A DNA stretch of 64,000 nucleotides from assembly GCF_006385705.1 (NCBI RefSeq), contig NZ_VFRQ01000009.1, forward strand, positions 92,289-156,288, read 5' to 3'. Under the pieces are notes generated by a model. It was given only the letters and a program-made list of their open reading frames with translations, ran no database searches and was not told the origin of the DNA. This DNA comes from Pontibacter mangrovi. Its GTDB lineage: Bacteria > Bacteroidota > Bacteroidia > Cytophagales > Hymenobacteraceae. A program made the translations under genes and the position numbers. Positions 10,174 to 18,213 of the stretch are shown here, piece after piece (positions within the stretch are counted from its first letter, which is position 1; each line of letters starts with the position of its first letter).

Positions 10174-10203
10174 GGGAGTGGGCGTTAACGCTACTCCCCT
10201 TTT
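10174..10203 (+). terminator. terminator between the TraB-like gene and cca
   Basis: GGGAGT (10174-10179) pairs with ACTCCC (10193-10198) around an inner GCG/CGC stem and a TTAA loop, followed by TTTT. It starts ten bases after the plus-strand stop and overlaps the stop codon of the convergent cca gene. Confidence 0.6.
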
Positions 10204-11636
10204 CCTGACAAAGCCTTTTTGTTGACGACAACTAGCCCTTTCTGCTCTCCCAGGTTCAGCATAAAAGCATAGGCTTCGTCAAATTCGTTTTTCACCTTGC
10301 CTTCCAGTATCGCCTCCGTCAAGGCTTCCTTAATCTCACCCACCGCCTTGGAAGGCTTTAGCCCAAACGTTTCCATGATAAGCTCGCCTGTGATGACCGG
10401 CTGGAAATTTCGCAGCTTGTCGCTCTCCTCCACCTCCACCAGGCGTTTCTCCACCTTGTCGAAGTTCTGCAGGTAGCGCTTTACCTTGGTGTCGTTTTTG
10501 GAGGTGATGTCGGCGCGGCAAAGCTTCATCAGGGCATCAATATCGTCGCCGGCCTCAAACAGCAGCCTGCGGATGGCCGAGTCGGTCACGGTTTCCTTTA
10601 CCAGGGCGATAGGGCGCAGGTGCAGGCGCACGAGCTTCTGCACAAACTTCATGTGCTCGTTCAGGGGCAGCTTCAGGTCGCGGAACAGGCGGGGCACCAT
10701 GCGGGCGCCACGGTCCTCGTGGCCATGGAAGGTCCAGCCGGCCTTGGGGTGGTAGCGCTTGGTGTCGGGCTTGGCAATGTCGTGCATGATGGCCGACCAG
10801 CGCAGCCACAGGTCATCCGATACCTGTGCCACATTGTCAAGCACCTGCAAGGTATGGTAGAAGTTATCCTTGTGTGAGTTCCCGTTGATGGTCTCCACGC
10901 CCTGCAGCTCCACCATTTTCGGGAAGATGAGCTGCAGCAGGCCGGAGGTGAACAGCAGCTTAAAGCCATAGCTAGGGGTAGGCGAAAGTATGATCTTGTT
11001 CAGCTCGTCCGTAATCCGCTCCTGCGACACAATTTTAATGCGCTCTTTATTGTCCATGATCGCATCAAACGTATCCGGGTCGATGTCGAAACCCAGTTGG
11101 GAGGCAAAGCGAATGGCGCGCATCATGCGCAAGGGATCGTCGGAGAAAGTGATGCCCGGCTCCAGCGGCGTTCGGATGATCTTACGGCGCATGTCTTTGG
11201 TGCCGTTAAATTCATCTATCAGCTCGCCATAGTTGTCTTTGTTCAGGCTGATGCCGAGGGCGTTGATGGTAAAGTCACGGCGTTTCAGGTCGTCGTCCAG
11301 CGTGCCCTGCTCCACCTCCGGCTTGCGCGAGTGCTCACGGTACGACTCCTTGCGGGCTCCCACAAACTCCACCTCCCACTCCCCCGAGCGCAACATGGCC
11401 GTTCCGAAGTTCTTAAAGATGGACACCTTGGGTTTGTGCGGCAGCTTTTGGGCCACCAGCGCCGCCAGCGAAATGCCGTCGCCCACACACACCACGTCTA
11501 TGTCTTTGGATGGCCGTTTCAGCACCAGGTCCCTCACAAAACCACCGATTACATAGGCATCTACGCCCAATTCGCCGGCGGCCTCGGCTACAACATTAAA
11601 AATCGGGTGTTCGGGTAACTGTACTTTCTCCATCAT
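10191..11636 (-). CDS. cca: CCA tRNA nucleotidyltransferase with HD domain
   Basis: 481 residues from MMEKVQ. Longer in-frame starts add an Arg/Cys-rich stretch with no homology feel. Class II nucleotidyltransferase signature: GGFVRD (31-36), DIDVV (45-49, metal-binding Asp pair), RRDFTINAL and the neck region DPLRMMRAIRFASQLGF. The C-terminal half carries an HD phosphohydrolase domain (MHDIAKP, then HEDRGARM). The enzyme adds or repairs the 3' CCA of tRNA. The gene is followed on the minus strand by no partner; upstream, 159 bp away, lies tsaC, whose stop faces the cca start, so a tRNA-maturation transcript tsaC-cca is possible. Confidence 0.93.
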   Translation of the reverse strand: MMEKVQLPEHPIFNVVAEAAGELGVDAYVIGGFVRDLVLKRPSKDIDVVCVGDGISLAALVAQKLPHKPKVSIFKNFGTAMLRSGEWEVEFVGARKESYREHSRKPEVEQGTLDDDLKRRDFTINALGISLNKDNYGELIDEFNGTKDMRRKIIRTPLEPGITFSDDPLRMMRAIRFASQLGFDIDPDTFDAIMDNKERIKIVSQERITDELNKIILSPTPSYGFKLLFTSGLLQLIFPKMVELQGVETINGNSHKDNFYHTLQVLDNVAQVSDDLWLRWSAIMHDIAKPDTKRYHPKAGWTFHGHEDRGARMVPRLFRDLKLPLNEHMKFVQKLVRLHLRPIALVKETVTDSAIRRLLFEAGDDIDALMKLCRADITSKNDTKVKRYLQNFDKVEKRLVEVEESDKLRNFQPVITGELIMETFGLKPSKAVGEIKEALTEAILEGKVKNEFDEAYAFMLNLGEQKGLVVVNKKALSGKGE

Positions 11637-11794
11637 AGGTAAAATCAAAAACCTCAGGCTACTGCAGCGCGGCCTGAGGCACAAAAATACGCATAACCGG
11701 CTCAATAAAGAAAACGGCTACACGTTCACCTCGCTATCTATTTAGTATCAACCTTTTATACTTTATCCGCAACGTATACTTGCTGCACCTGGCC

Positions 11795-12370
11795 TTAGTC
11801 ACGAAGGATACTTTGGCTGCCATCCGGCTCAATTTTAACGATGCGCGAAGGCTTGGAGGCCATGGCATCGTCCCGGCGCCAGTTCACTACAAAATCAACC
11901 CGCTCCTTGATACGGTCACTTACATCGGCAAAGGTTTTAGGAGAGGGCTCGCCACTAATATTGGCCGAAGTGGACACGATAGGCCGGGCCAGTTGCCGGA
12001 TGAGGCGGTGGCAGAACTCTTCGTTCTGCACGACACGTATGGCCACGGTGCCATCCTGCGAGAGCAGCTCTTTGGGCAGGTTCTGCGGGTTAGGGAACAC
12101 ATAAGTGGTAGGGCGCTCCTGCTGCTTCACCAGTTCCTCAAATCCATCCGGCAGCTCGCCTACATAGTGTTTCAGCATTTCCAGGTCGGCTACCAGCAGG
12201 ATCATCGCCTTCGACTCTTCCCGCTCCTTTATCTTAAATATCTTCCGCACGGCCTCGGCGTTCTCCGCATCGCAACCGATTCCCCATACTGTGTCGGTGG
12301 GGTACAGGATCACATTGCCCAGCAGCACCTCTTCCTCTGCCGCCTGTATTTCCTTCACTAACTGGCTCAT
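11795..12370 (-). CDS. tsaC: L-threonylcarbamoyladenylate synthase (YrdC/Sua5 family)
   Basis: 191 residues from ATG 12370 (MSQLVKEIQ). It has the YrdC fold motifs: ILYPTDTVWGIGCDA, the KIKEREESKAM substrate/ATP loop and STSANISGEPSP. It makes threonylcarbamoyl-AMP from Thr, bicarbonate and ATP, the first step of tRNA t6A37. The protein is the short TsaC-like form without the extra Sua5 domain. It lies 97 bp downstream of the methylmalonyl-CoA epimerase gene on the same strand. Confidence 0.9.
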   Translation of the reverse strand: MSQLVKEIQAAEEEVLLGNVILYPTDTVWGIGCDAENAEAVRKIFKIKEREESKAMILLVADLEMLKHYVGELPDGFEELVKQQERPTTYVFPNPQNLPKELLSQDGTVAIRVVQNEEFCHRLIRQLARPIVSTSANISGEPSPKTFADVSDRIKERVDFVVNWRRDDAMASKPSRIVKIEPDGSQSILRD

Positions 12371-12467
12371 AGTTTTAATTATTAAGTTGTTACATTGTTG
12401 ATTGCTTTTGCTGATTGTAGGTCCTATAATTCGGGAACTGAGGACAACAAGGCAGCAATTCAACAAT

Positions 12468-12869
12468 TTACCTGATCTCCTGCGTCAGTTCTACTAACAC
12501 ACCGTTGGCGCTTTTGGGGTGCACAAAGCACACCAGCTTATTGTCGGCGCCTTTCTTGGGCTGCTCGTTCAGAAGTATGAATCCCTCCCCTTTCAGGCGC
12601 TCCATCTCCGCATAGATGTCTTCCACCTCAAAGGCAATGTGGTGGATGCCCTCGCCGCGCTTCTCGACAAACTTGCTGATGGCGCTCTCCGGCTTGGTGC
12701 CCTCCAGCAGCTCTATCTTGGTGCCACCCACTTTAAAAAAAGAAGTGTTCACCCCTTCCGACTCCACATACTCCGTTTTGTAGGGCTCCACGCCCAGCAA
12801 TTTAAAGTATAAAGCATTAGCCTCAGCAAAATCCTTGACGGCGATTCCTATATGTTCTACGTTTTTCAT
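12468..12869 (-). CDS. mce: methylmalonyl-CoA epimerase
   Basis: 133 residues, a single VOC (glyoxalase-fold) unit with its two beta-alpha-beta-beta-beta halves. Metal ligands are visible as HIGIAV near the start, KIELLEG, HHIAFEV and LVELTQE at the end. It interconverts the (S) and (R) forms of methylmalonyl-CoA in propionyl-CoA/succinyl-CoA metabolism. The gene is divergent from iscS (119 bp between ATGs). Confidence 0.9.
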   Translation of the reverse strand: MKNVEHIGIAVKDFAEANALYFKLLGVEPYKTEYVESEGVNTSFFKVGGTKIELLEGTKPESAISKFVEKRGEGIHHIAFEVEDIYAEMERLKGEGFILLNEQPKKGADNKLVCFVHPKSANGVLVELTQEIR

Positions 12870-12988
12870 TTCGTGTTTGTAATTAGTCTAAGTAAAGAAT
12901 TTTTGCTATTTTTGCACTGGATTCAAAACTAATAATTTCTTCAAACTGTTTAGCTAACAGGATAAAACAAGAAACAGATATAGTTACT

Positions 12989-14203
12989 ATGCTAACACTT
13001 CCGATATACCTGGATAACAATGCCACCACACCGCTTGACCCGCGTGTGTTGGAGGCGATGATGCCTTACATGACAAACATGTTCGGTAATGCGGCGTCCC
13101 GTAACCACGCTTTTGGCTGGCAGGCCGAAGAGGCAGTGGATTACGCCCGTGAGCAGATTGCCTCCCTGATCAATTGTTCTCCAAAGGAAATCATCTTTAC
13201 TTCCGGCGCCACTGAGTCTGACAACCTTGCCTTGAAAGGTGTGTTTGAGATGTACGCCTCAAAAGGAAATCACATCATCACGCTTACCACCGAGCACAAA
13301 GCCGTGCTGGACCCTTGCAAGCACATCGAAAAAATGGGCGGTAAGGTTACCTACCTGCAGGTGGACGAGAAAGGCCTGATCGACCTGAAAGAACTGGAAG
13401 AAGCCATCACGGACAAGACCATCCTGATCTCGGTGATGTACGCCAACAACGAGATCGGCGTTATCCAGCCTATTCGCGAGATCTCGGCCATCGCCAAAAA
13501 ACGCGGTATCCTGTTCTTCACAGATGCTACGCAGGCAGTAGGCAAGATTCCGGTAGACGTAGAGGCTGACGGAATAGACCTGATGGCGTTCTCTGCCCAC
13601 AAAATGTATGGCCCGAAGGGTGTTGGTGCCCTGTACGTGCGCCGCAAGAACCCGCGCGTGAAGGTAACTGCCCAGATGGACGGTGGCGGACACGAGCGCG
13701 GCATGCGTTCTGGTACGCTGAACGTGCCGGGCATCGTTGGCCTGGGTAAAGCCGCTGAGATTGCTAAGCAGGACATGGAAGCCGATACCAAGCGTATCGC
13801 CGCCATGCGCGACAGACTGGAGCGTGAGCTGACGACGATTGAGGAGTCTTACGTGAACGGTTCTACAGAGCACCGCCTGCCGCACGTGTCTAACATCTCG
13901 TTTAAGTATGTAGAGGGCGAAGGCCTGATGATGGGTGTGAAAGACCTGGCTGTTTCATCCGGATCAGCCTGTACCTCAGCCTCTTTGGAGCCGTCTTACG
14001 TATTAAAAGCGTTAGGCCTGAGCGATGACCTGGCGCATTCTTCGCTGCGTTTCGGCCTGAGCCGGTTCACGACAGATGAGGAGATCGACTATGCCATTGA
14101 CCATGTGAAAGAGGCCGTTGCCAAGCTCCGTGAACTCTCTCCGCTATGGGAAATGTTTAAGGAAGGTATCGACCTGAACTCTATTGAGTGGGCGGAACAC
14201 TAA
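12989..14203 (+). CDS. iscS: cysteine desulfurase IscS
   Basis: 404 residues, the standard IscS length. N-terminal [16 protein letters not shown]-lysine motif [15 protein letters not shown], and the active-site cysteine loop [17 protein letters not shown]. It takes sulfur from L-cysteine as a persulfide and passes it to IscU. It is the first gene of a four-gene ISC operon. Upstream, TATTTTTG (12907-12914) resembles a -7 element but has no good -33 partner. Confidence 0.96.
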   Translation: MLTLPIYLDNNATTPLDPRVLEAMMPYMTNMFGNAASRNHAFGWQAEEAVDYAREQIASLINCSPKEIIFTSGATESDNLALKGVFEMYASKGNHIITLTTEHKAVLDPCKHIEKMGGKVTYLQVDEKGLIDLKELEEAITDKTILISVMYANNEIGVIQPIREISAIAKKRGILFFTDATQAVGKIPVDVEADGIDLMAFSAHKMYGPKGVGALYVRRKNPRVKVTAQMDGGGHERGMRSGTLNVPGIVGLGKAAEIAKQDMEADTKRIAAMRDRLERELTTIEESYVNGSTEHRLPHVSNISFKYVEGEGLMMGVKDLAVSSGSACTSASLEPSYVLKALGLSDDLAHSSLRFGLSRFTTDEEIDYAIDHVKEAVAKLRELSPLWEMFKEGIDLNSIEWAEH

Positions 14204-14205
14204 GA

Positions 14206-14269
14206 ATTAATAATGGGGAATGAGTAATAAATAATGGTTCTCTTCCCTTATTAATCATTCATCATTAAT
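14206..14269 (+). other. imperfect inverted repeat between iscS and iscU
   Basis: An AT-rich arm at 14206-14230 pairs with 14248-14269 (about 20 bp with a few mismatches and a bulge), leaving a 17-nt loop. It almost fills the 87-bp gap inside the operon. It could tune iscS versus iscU mRNA levels or be a decayed repeat; nothing distinguishes these. Confidence 0.4.
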
Positions 14270-14290
14270 AACTAGTAATTACAAATAGCT

Positions 14291-14704
14291 ATGGCTTATT
14301 CAGATAAAGTAATCGACCATTATACCAACCCACGCAACGTTGGTACACTAGATAAAGCAAAGAAAAGTGTTGGAACCGGCCTGGTAGGTGCCCCTGAGTG
14401 TGGCGACGTAATGCGCCTGCAGATTGAGGTAGATGAGAACCAGGTGATCACTGATGCTAAGTTCAAGACATTCGGCTGCGGCTCTGCCATTGCCTCTTCT
14501 TCCCTGGCTACTGAGTGGCTGAAGGGCAAGACGGTTGACGAGGCCCTGGCTATCGACAACATGGCAATTGTGGAAGAGCTGGCACTGCCGCCGGTGAAGA
14601 TCCACTGCTCTGTACTTGCCGAGGATGCCATCAAAACAGCCATCAACGACTACAGAGTAAAGAACGGCCTTCCGGAACTGGAAATGCCTAAGTCTCACCA
14701 CTAA
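14291..14704 (+). CDS. iscU: Fe-S cluster assembly scaffold IscU
   Basis: 137 residues. All ligands of the assembly site are present: Cys in APECGDVM (with its neighbouring Asp), Cys in FGCGSAIASSS and Cys in KIHCSVLAEDA. The LPPVK motif recognised by HscA chaperones is present as LPPVKIH, though no hscA/hscB is in the window. It receives sulfur from IscS and builds 2Fe-2S clusters. Confidence 0.96.
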   Translation: MAYSDKVIDHYTNPRNVGTLDKAKKSVGTGLVGAPECGDVMRLQIEVDENQVITDAKFKTFGCGSAIASSSLATEWLKGKTVDEALAIDNMAIVEELALPPVKIHCSVLAEDAIKTAINDYRVKNGLPELEMPKSHH

Positions 14705-14718
14705 GAAAACCAGACTCA

Positions 14719-15126
14719 ATGGAGTCAACTACGGATGTACACGTAGCGAGTGCCCGTATTCAAAAGCAGATTGAGCACCACTTAGGCATAAGCGGGAGCA
14801 GTCTGCTTTTTGAATTCCGGCAGCTCGACAACAAAACGCGCCTCGACCTGATCACGGTGAACCCGCGCCACCAGCAGTCGTTCCTGTTCCACTCTGAAAC
14901 GGGCTATGACAAACTGGAGGCACTGCGCAAGATGCTGGCCTACGTGCAAAACTACCGCGACCAGGAAAGCTCGTTCACGATACAGTGGATGGCCCGTGAT
15001 GATAAGGAGCTGAACACTTCTTACTTTAGGGCGCGTAACATGTATGAGGCGCTGGATAAGTTATACTTTGGACGGGACATGAACACTATAACGGTTTTCA
15101 GTGTTGTATTGAACCCAGTATCCTAA
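14719..15126 (+). CDS. conserved protein of unknown function in the ISC operon
   Basis: 135 residues, soluble, no signal peptide and no cysteines, so it is unlikely to hold a cluster itself. It is predicted mixed alpha/beta (FEFRQLDNKTRLDLITVN..., LEALRKMLAYVQNYR). It starts 14 bp after iscU and ends 12 bp before iscA, so it is co-transcribed with them. I do not recognise the family. Position alone suggests a role in Fe-S assembly or its control. Confidence 0.75.
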   Translation: MESTTDVHVASARIQKQIEHHLGISGSSLLFEFRQLDNKTRLDLITVNPRHQQSFLFHSETGYDKLEALRKMLAYVQNYRDQESSFTIQWMARDDKELNTSYFRARNMYEALDKLYFGRDMNTITVFSVVLNPVS

Positions 15127-15138
15127 AATTTAAAGATT

Positions 15139-15465
15139 ATGATCACAGTTTCAGATAAAGCAAAAGAAAAGGTAGAAAAGCTGAAGCAGGAAGCGCAGCT
15201 GGATGACTCGTTCCGTTTGCGTGCCTCTGTTGCGGGTGGTGGCTGCTCCGGCCTGTCCTATAACCTCGACTTTGATGATGAGGTGAAGCCAATGGACCAG
15301 GAGTTTGAAGATAAAGGCGTGAAGGTGGTGGTAGACATGAAGAGCTTTTTATACCTGGCGGGCACAGAGCTGGATTTCTCCGACGGCCTGAACGGCAAAG
15401 GCTTCTTCTTTAACAACCCCAATGCAACCCGTACCTGCGGCTGCGGCGACAGCTTCTCGGTATAA
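15139..15465 (+). CDS. iscA: IscA/HesB-type Fe-S assembly protein
   Basis: 108 residues of the A-type carrier family. Conserved cysteines occur in GGGCSGLSY and the C-terminal TCGCGDSF. It carries iron or Fe-S clusters from the scaffold to target proteins. Last gene of the isc operon, followed 26 bp later by a strong terminator. Confidence 0.94.
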   Translation: MITVSDKAKEKVEKLKQEAQLDDSFRLRASVAGGGCSGLSYNLDFDDEVKPMDQEFEDKGVKVVVDMKSFLYLAGTELDFSDGLNGKGFFFNNPNATRTCGCGDSFSV

Positions 15466-15491
15466 GTATCAATAAAATTTATACGTACTTA

Positions 15492-15524
15492 AAAGGCTCT
15501 GCCACTGCGGCAGAGCCTTTTTTT
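15492..15524 (+). terminator. bidirectional terminator between iscA and the T9SS cargo gene
   Basis: GGCTCTGCC (15495-15503) and GGCAGAGCC (15509-15517) form a perfect 9-bp stem, flanked by A-run and T-run on either side, so it can end transcription from both strands. The minus-strand gene stops at 15547. Confidence 0.9.
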
Positions 15525-15546
15525 ATGCTATTTCTGCAGCCTTTTG

Positions 15547-16833
15547 CTACTGTTTTATGAATTTCCGGGTGTAGCGCCTGCCAAAGGCATCTATTAAAAC
15601 AAGGATGTAGTTGCCAGAGTTAAGCCTGCGGATATCTAGCGTGTGCAGCGGCAAGTTTTGTGAAAGCTCCTGCTGCAGCAGCACTTTTCCGGTCATATCC
15701 AGCACCAGCGCCTGCTGTAGCCCAACACTTGCAGCAACGTGTACCTCATCTGTAGCAATCGTAGGAAATACCTTCATTTCCTGCACCGCCTTGTAACGCA
15801 CAGCAACCACCGCAGAAAAAGTATGGCTGTCATCTTCGTCCACCTGTTTCAGGCGATAATAGGAAGCTCCATCCAACGGGCGCTCATCTATATATGAGTA
15901 GTCGTTGGTTAAAACAGTAGTGCCATGCCCGGCAACGCGGCCTATACTTTCAAAAGCGGAGCCGTTTTGGCTGCGCTGTACCTCAAAATAACTATTTTGC
16001 TCCTCGCTGGCAGTCTGCCACTTCAGTTTTACCTGGTCTCCGCTAACTGCCGCTCTGAAAAAAGCAAGCTCAACCGGAAGCGGCGCCGGCATTTCAACTG
16101 CCTGTATGTGCCACTGCAGGTTAACATCGTCAATCGCCAGTCCGTGGTCCGCCTCCAGTTCATCGGCATCTTTCCAGCGAAGCATCAAGTAATATCCGTT
16201 TGGCACTTCAAGCTGCAATAGCGCCTGTTGCAGGGCACGGTTATCAGGTGCGTTTCCGTCTAGCGCACCGCCTTTAGTATAAAATTTGGGCCCATAGAAG
16301 GTGAGTTCAGGCACTTCTGTCCAGCCTTTGTCAGAGGAGGGGGATGTGTTAAAGGCATTCGCATCACTGCTGATAGCATACCAGAAGGAAATCACATGCT
16401 GCCCGGCTGTACTGTTGGAAATGCGCCACTGCTCCCCCACGTAGCTCAGATCAATGCCCTTGATGGTGCTACCTGTGCTATTCTGAAGAAGGAGATTGTA
16501 AGTAAACTGCCCGCCTTTGGTGGAGCTAATGGAGCCCAAGGCTCTATCAGTGGAGCCAACAGATCCATAATTATAAAGCGCACCGGTGTTGGAGTTGCCA
16601 GCGTTAGGGACAAGCGTGGAGTCGCTTTTGGTGCGGAACACTACCCAACCGGGCAGGTAATAGCTGCCACTTTTCCAGGTAACAGTATCTTTAAGCGGGA
16701 AATCGTTAAAGTTTTGAGTATAAGAAGTTTGCTTCGGTCCCATTATAACCTGGGCTTTTGAGGCAGGCGCTGACAGCCATACTAGGCAGCAAAAAGCGAT
16801 GCAGCGCAAGGTAAGGGTAAAAGTTGTTTTCAT
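15547..16833 (-). CDS. secreted protein with type IX (type A) sorting domain
   Basis: 428 residues from ATG 16833 (MKTTFTLTLRC), with a signal peptide ending at SKAQ. The centre is a beta-rich region (about 40-250) of the kind seen in choice-of-anchor/carbohydrate-associated Bacteroidota proteins, followed by a fibronectin-like stretch (PVELAFFRAAVSGDQVKLKWQTASEEQNSYFEVQRS). The last ~75 residues are a type A sorting domain: KVFPTIATDEVHV and the closing LNSGNYILVLIDAFGRRYTRKFIKQ. It should be exported by Sec then type IX secretion and anchored or released at the surface, linking it to the porU2/porV2 pair in the same window. Ligand or activity unknown. Confidence 0.85.
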   Translation of the reverse strand: MKTTFTLTLRCIAFCCLVWLSAPASKAQVIMGPKQTSYTQNFNDFPLKDTVTWKSGSYYLPGWVVFRTKSDSTLVPNAGNSNTGALYNYGSVGSTDRALGSISSTKGGQFTYNLLLQNSTGSTIKGIDLSYVGEQWRISNSTAGQHVISFWYAISSDANAFNTSPSSDKGWTEVPELTFYGPKFYTKGGALDGNAPDNRALQQALLQLEVPNGYYLMLRWKDADELEADHGLAIDDVNLQWHIQAVEMPAPLPVELAFFRAAVSGDQVKLKWQTASEEQNSYFEVQRSQNGSAFESIGRVAGHGTTVLTNDYSYIDERPLDGASYYRLKQVDEDDSHTFSAVVAVRYKAVQEMKVFPTIATDEVHVAASVGLQQALVLDMTGKVLLQQELSQNLPLHTLDIRRLNSGNYILVLIDAFGRRYTRKFIKQ

Positions 16834-17165
16834 TGGCTCGGAAACGCAGGAATAATTGTACTTTAAGCAGGCATTTGCCATGTAATATTCCCACGAACCA
16901 ACGGTATCTACATAAAGTTCAATACAGCTTATAAAATAATAGATCCTGGTATTGATTTTTAATCATTTTGACAGTTGAATATTAACATAATAGCCTTGTA
17001 ATGGCTCAGCTCCTTTTTGGAAAGTATAGAAATACATGCTAGGTAAAGTGTTTTAAGGAAAACTAGATACTTTGTAGGCTCCCCTCTTTTGATGAGCTTC
17101 TTTCTCTCGCTAAACTATTAAAAGTACAAACAGGAACTTAAAGTACCCGCCAGGTGTACTACCTC
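16834..17165. other. AT-rich intergenic region
   Basis: About 330 bp between the divergent T9SS cargo gene and the arsR-type gene. No coding frame or strong hairpin is visible; it must hold both promoters. The operator palindrome lies at its right edge. Confidence 0.5.
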
Positions 17166-17187
17166 TACATGAACACATGTTCATGTA
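17166..17187. promoter_or_regulatory. ArsR/SmtB-type operator palindrome
   Basis: A perfect 10-2-10 inverted repeat (TACATGAACA, CA, TGTTCATGTA) centred 36 bp upstream of the arsR ATG. The TGAACA-n2-TGTTCA core matches the operator form bound by SmtB/CzrA-like dimers, so self-repression is likely. Confidence 0.8.
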
Positions 17188-17212
17188 TTGCAATTACCTT
17201 ATATTAATTTCC

Positions 17213-17521
17213 ATGAGTACCTTACAGATAAGGCTTGAGCAGAAGGCCTTGGAGAAAACAGCTTATGTGCTTAAGTGCGTGGCCCACCCTGTTCGCATCA
17301 GCATCATCGATCTTTTAACCCAGCGCGACCGCCTGACTGTAAGCCAGTTACAGCGCGTGTTACAGATAGAGCAGTCGCTGCTCTCGCACCACCTGACCAA
17401 CATGCGCGACAAGGGCCTGGTGGATACACAGCGCGAAGGCAAAAATGTATTCTACTCCCTCACCGACAGCACCATAACAGACATTATCAGCTGCATTCAA
17501 AGCTGCAAACTGTTCTCCTAA
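17213..17521 (+). CDS. ArsR/SmtB family transcriptional regulator
   Basis: 102 residues from ATG 17213 (MSTLQIRLEQ); upstream in-frame codons run through the operator and are not used. Winged-helix: LKCVAHPVRISIIDLL, then recognition helix QSLLSHHLTNMRDKGLV and the wing REGKNVFYSL. Cysteines are at 22, just before the conserved AHPVR, and at 94 and 98 in the final helix (SCIQSCK), giving a possible metal or persulfide sensing site. The 10-2-10 palindrome lies just upstream. The next gene, 89 bp downstream, is a rhodanese lipoprotein, which favours a sulfur-related signal but does not prove it. Confidence 0.88.
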   Translation: MSTLQIRLEQKALEKTAYVLKCVAHPVRISIIDLLTQRDRLTVSQLQRVLQIEQSLLSHHLTNMRDKGLVDTQREGKNVFYSLTDSTITDIISCIQSCKLFS

Positions 17522-17610
17522 ATTGGGCTTTTTTGCTTTAAAGGGGCGGTTTTTCGTATACTTAAAGTAGACATGAGTATATTTACAAATAGAACTCAAC
17601 GTAAACAACT

Positions 17611-18018
17611 ATGAGAACCATAATCTTAGCGCTGCTAGCTGCCGTTATGTTTAGCTGCGCCGGCACGCCACAGCAGGAACCGGCACAGGTGCAAAAGCTT
17701 ACGCCTTCGGAGTTTAAGCAGCAGAACATGAACCGAAAAACGGTGCTGTTGGATGTACGCACACCCGAAGAGTACGCCGGCGGTCACCTGGATGGGGCCA
17801 TGCTTTCTGACTTTAGAGGAGGCGAGTTTGCTAAGGACATGCAGAACTGGGACAAGGACAAAGTCTACTACCTGTACTGCGCCTCCGGCAATCGCAGCGG
17901 CAAAGCCTCCGAAATGCTAAAGCAGGCAGGCTTTAAGCACATCTATGACCTGGGCGGTTATCAGTCTCTGGTGGAGGCTGGCTTGCCAACTGAAACTGGT
18001 GCTGCTGAACAGAAGTAA
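17611..18018 (+). CDS. rhodanese-like domain lipoprotein
   Basis: 135 residues. Signal peptide with lipobox MFSCAG (lipidated Cys16), then one rhodanese domain (about 31-125) with LLDVRTPEEYAGGHLDGA and active-site loop YCASGNRSGKA. It should transfer sulfane sulfur in the periplasm, tethered to a membrane. It lies behind the ArsR-type gene and is followed by a clear terminator, so the two form a small unit. Confidence 0.9.
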   Translation: MRTIILALLAAVMFSCAGTPQQEPAQVQKLTPSEFKQQNMNRKTVLLDVRTPEEYAGGHLDGAMLSDFRGGEFAKDMQNWDKDKVYYLYCASGNRSGKASEMLKQAGFKHIYDLGGYQSLVEAGLPTETGAAEQK

Positions 18019-18038
18019 AAGTATAAACTGTTTTATAG

Positions 18039-18077
18039 AAAGGGCAGAAATGGCAAAGGAGCTGTTTCTGCCCTTTT
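18039..18077 (+). terminator. terminator after the rhodanese gene
   Basis: AAAGGGCAGAAA (18039-18050) pairs with TTTCTGCCCTTT (18065-18076) across a 14-nt loop, ending in TTTT. Confidence 0.8.
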
Positions 18078-18213
18078 GCTTTGCCAATAAGTATAAAGTG
18101 CCTTCATTGCGGCTTCTTTTCAATTTCATACTTCAGGAGGATAATCAACAGAAATTCCTTGCCATATTCCTATATTCTGATGTATCTTGAACCGGAATCG
18201 GAGAAGAAGAGCT

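Noticed and set aside
12901..12914. TATTTTTG as iscS promoter
   Set aside because: The -7 match is good but the nearest TTG upstream is too far (about 27 nt), so it is not listed as a promoter.
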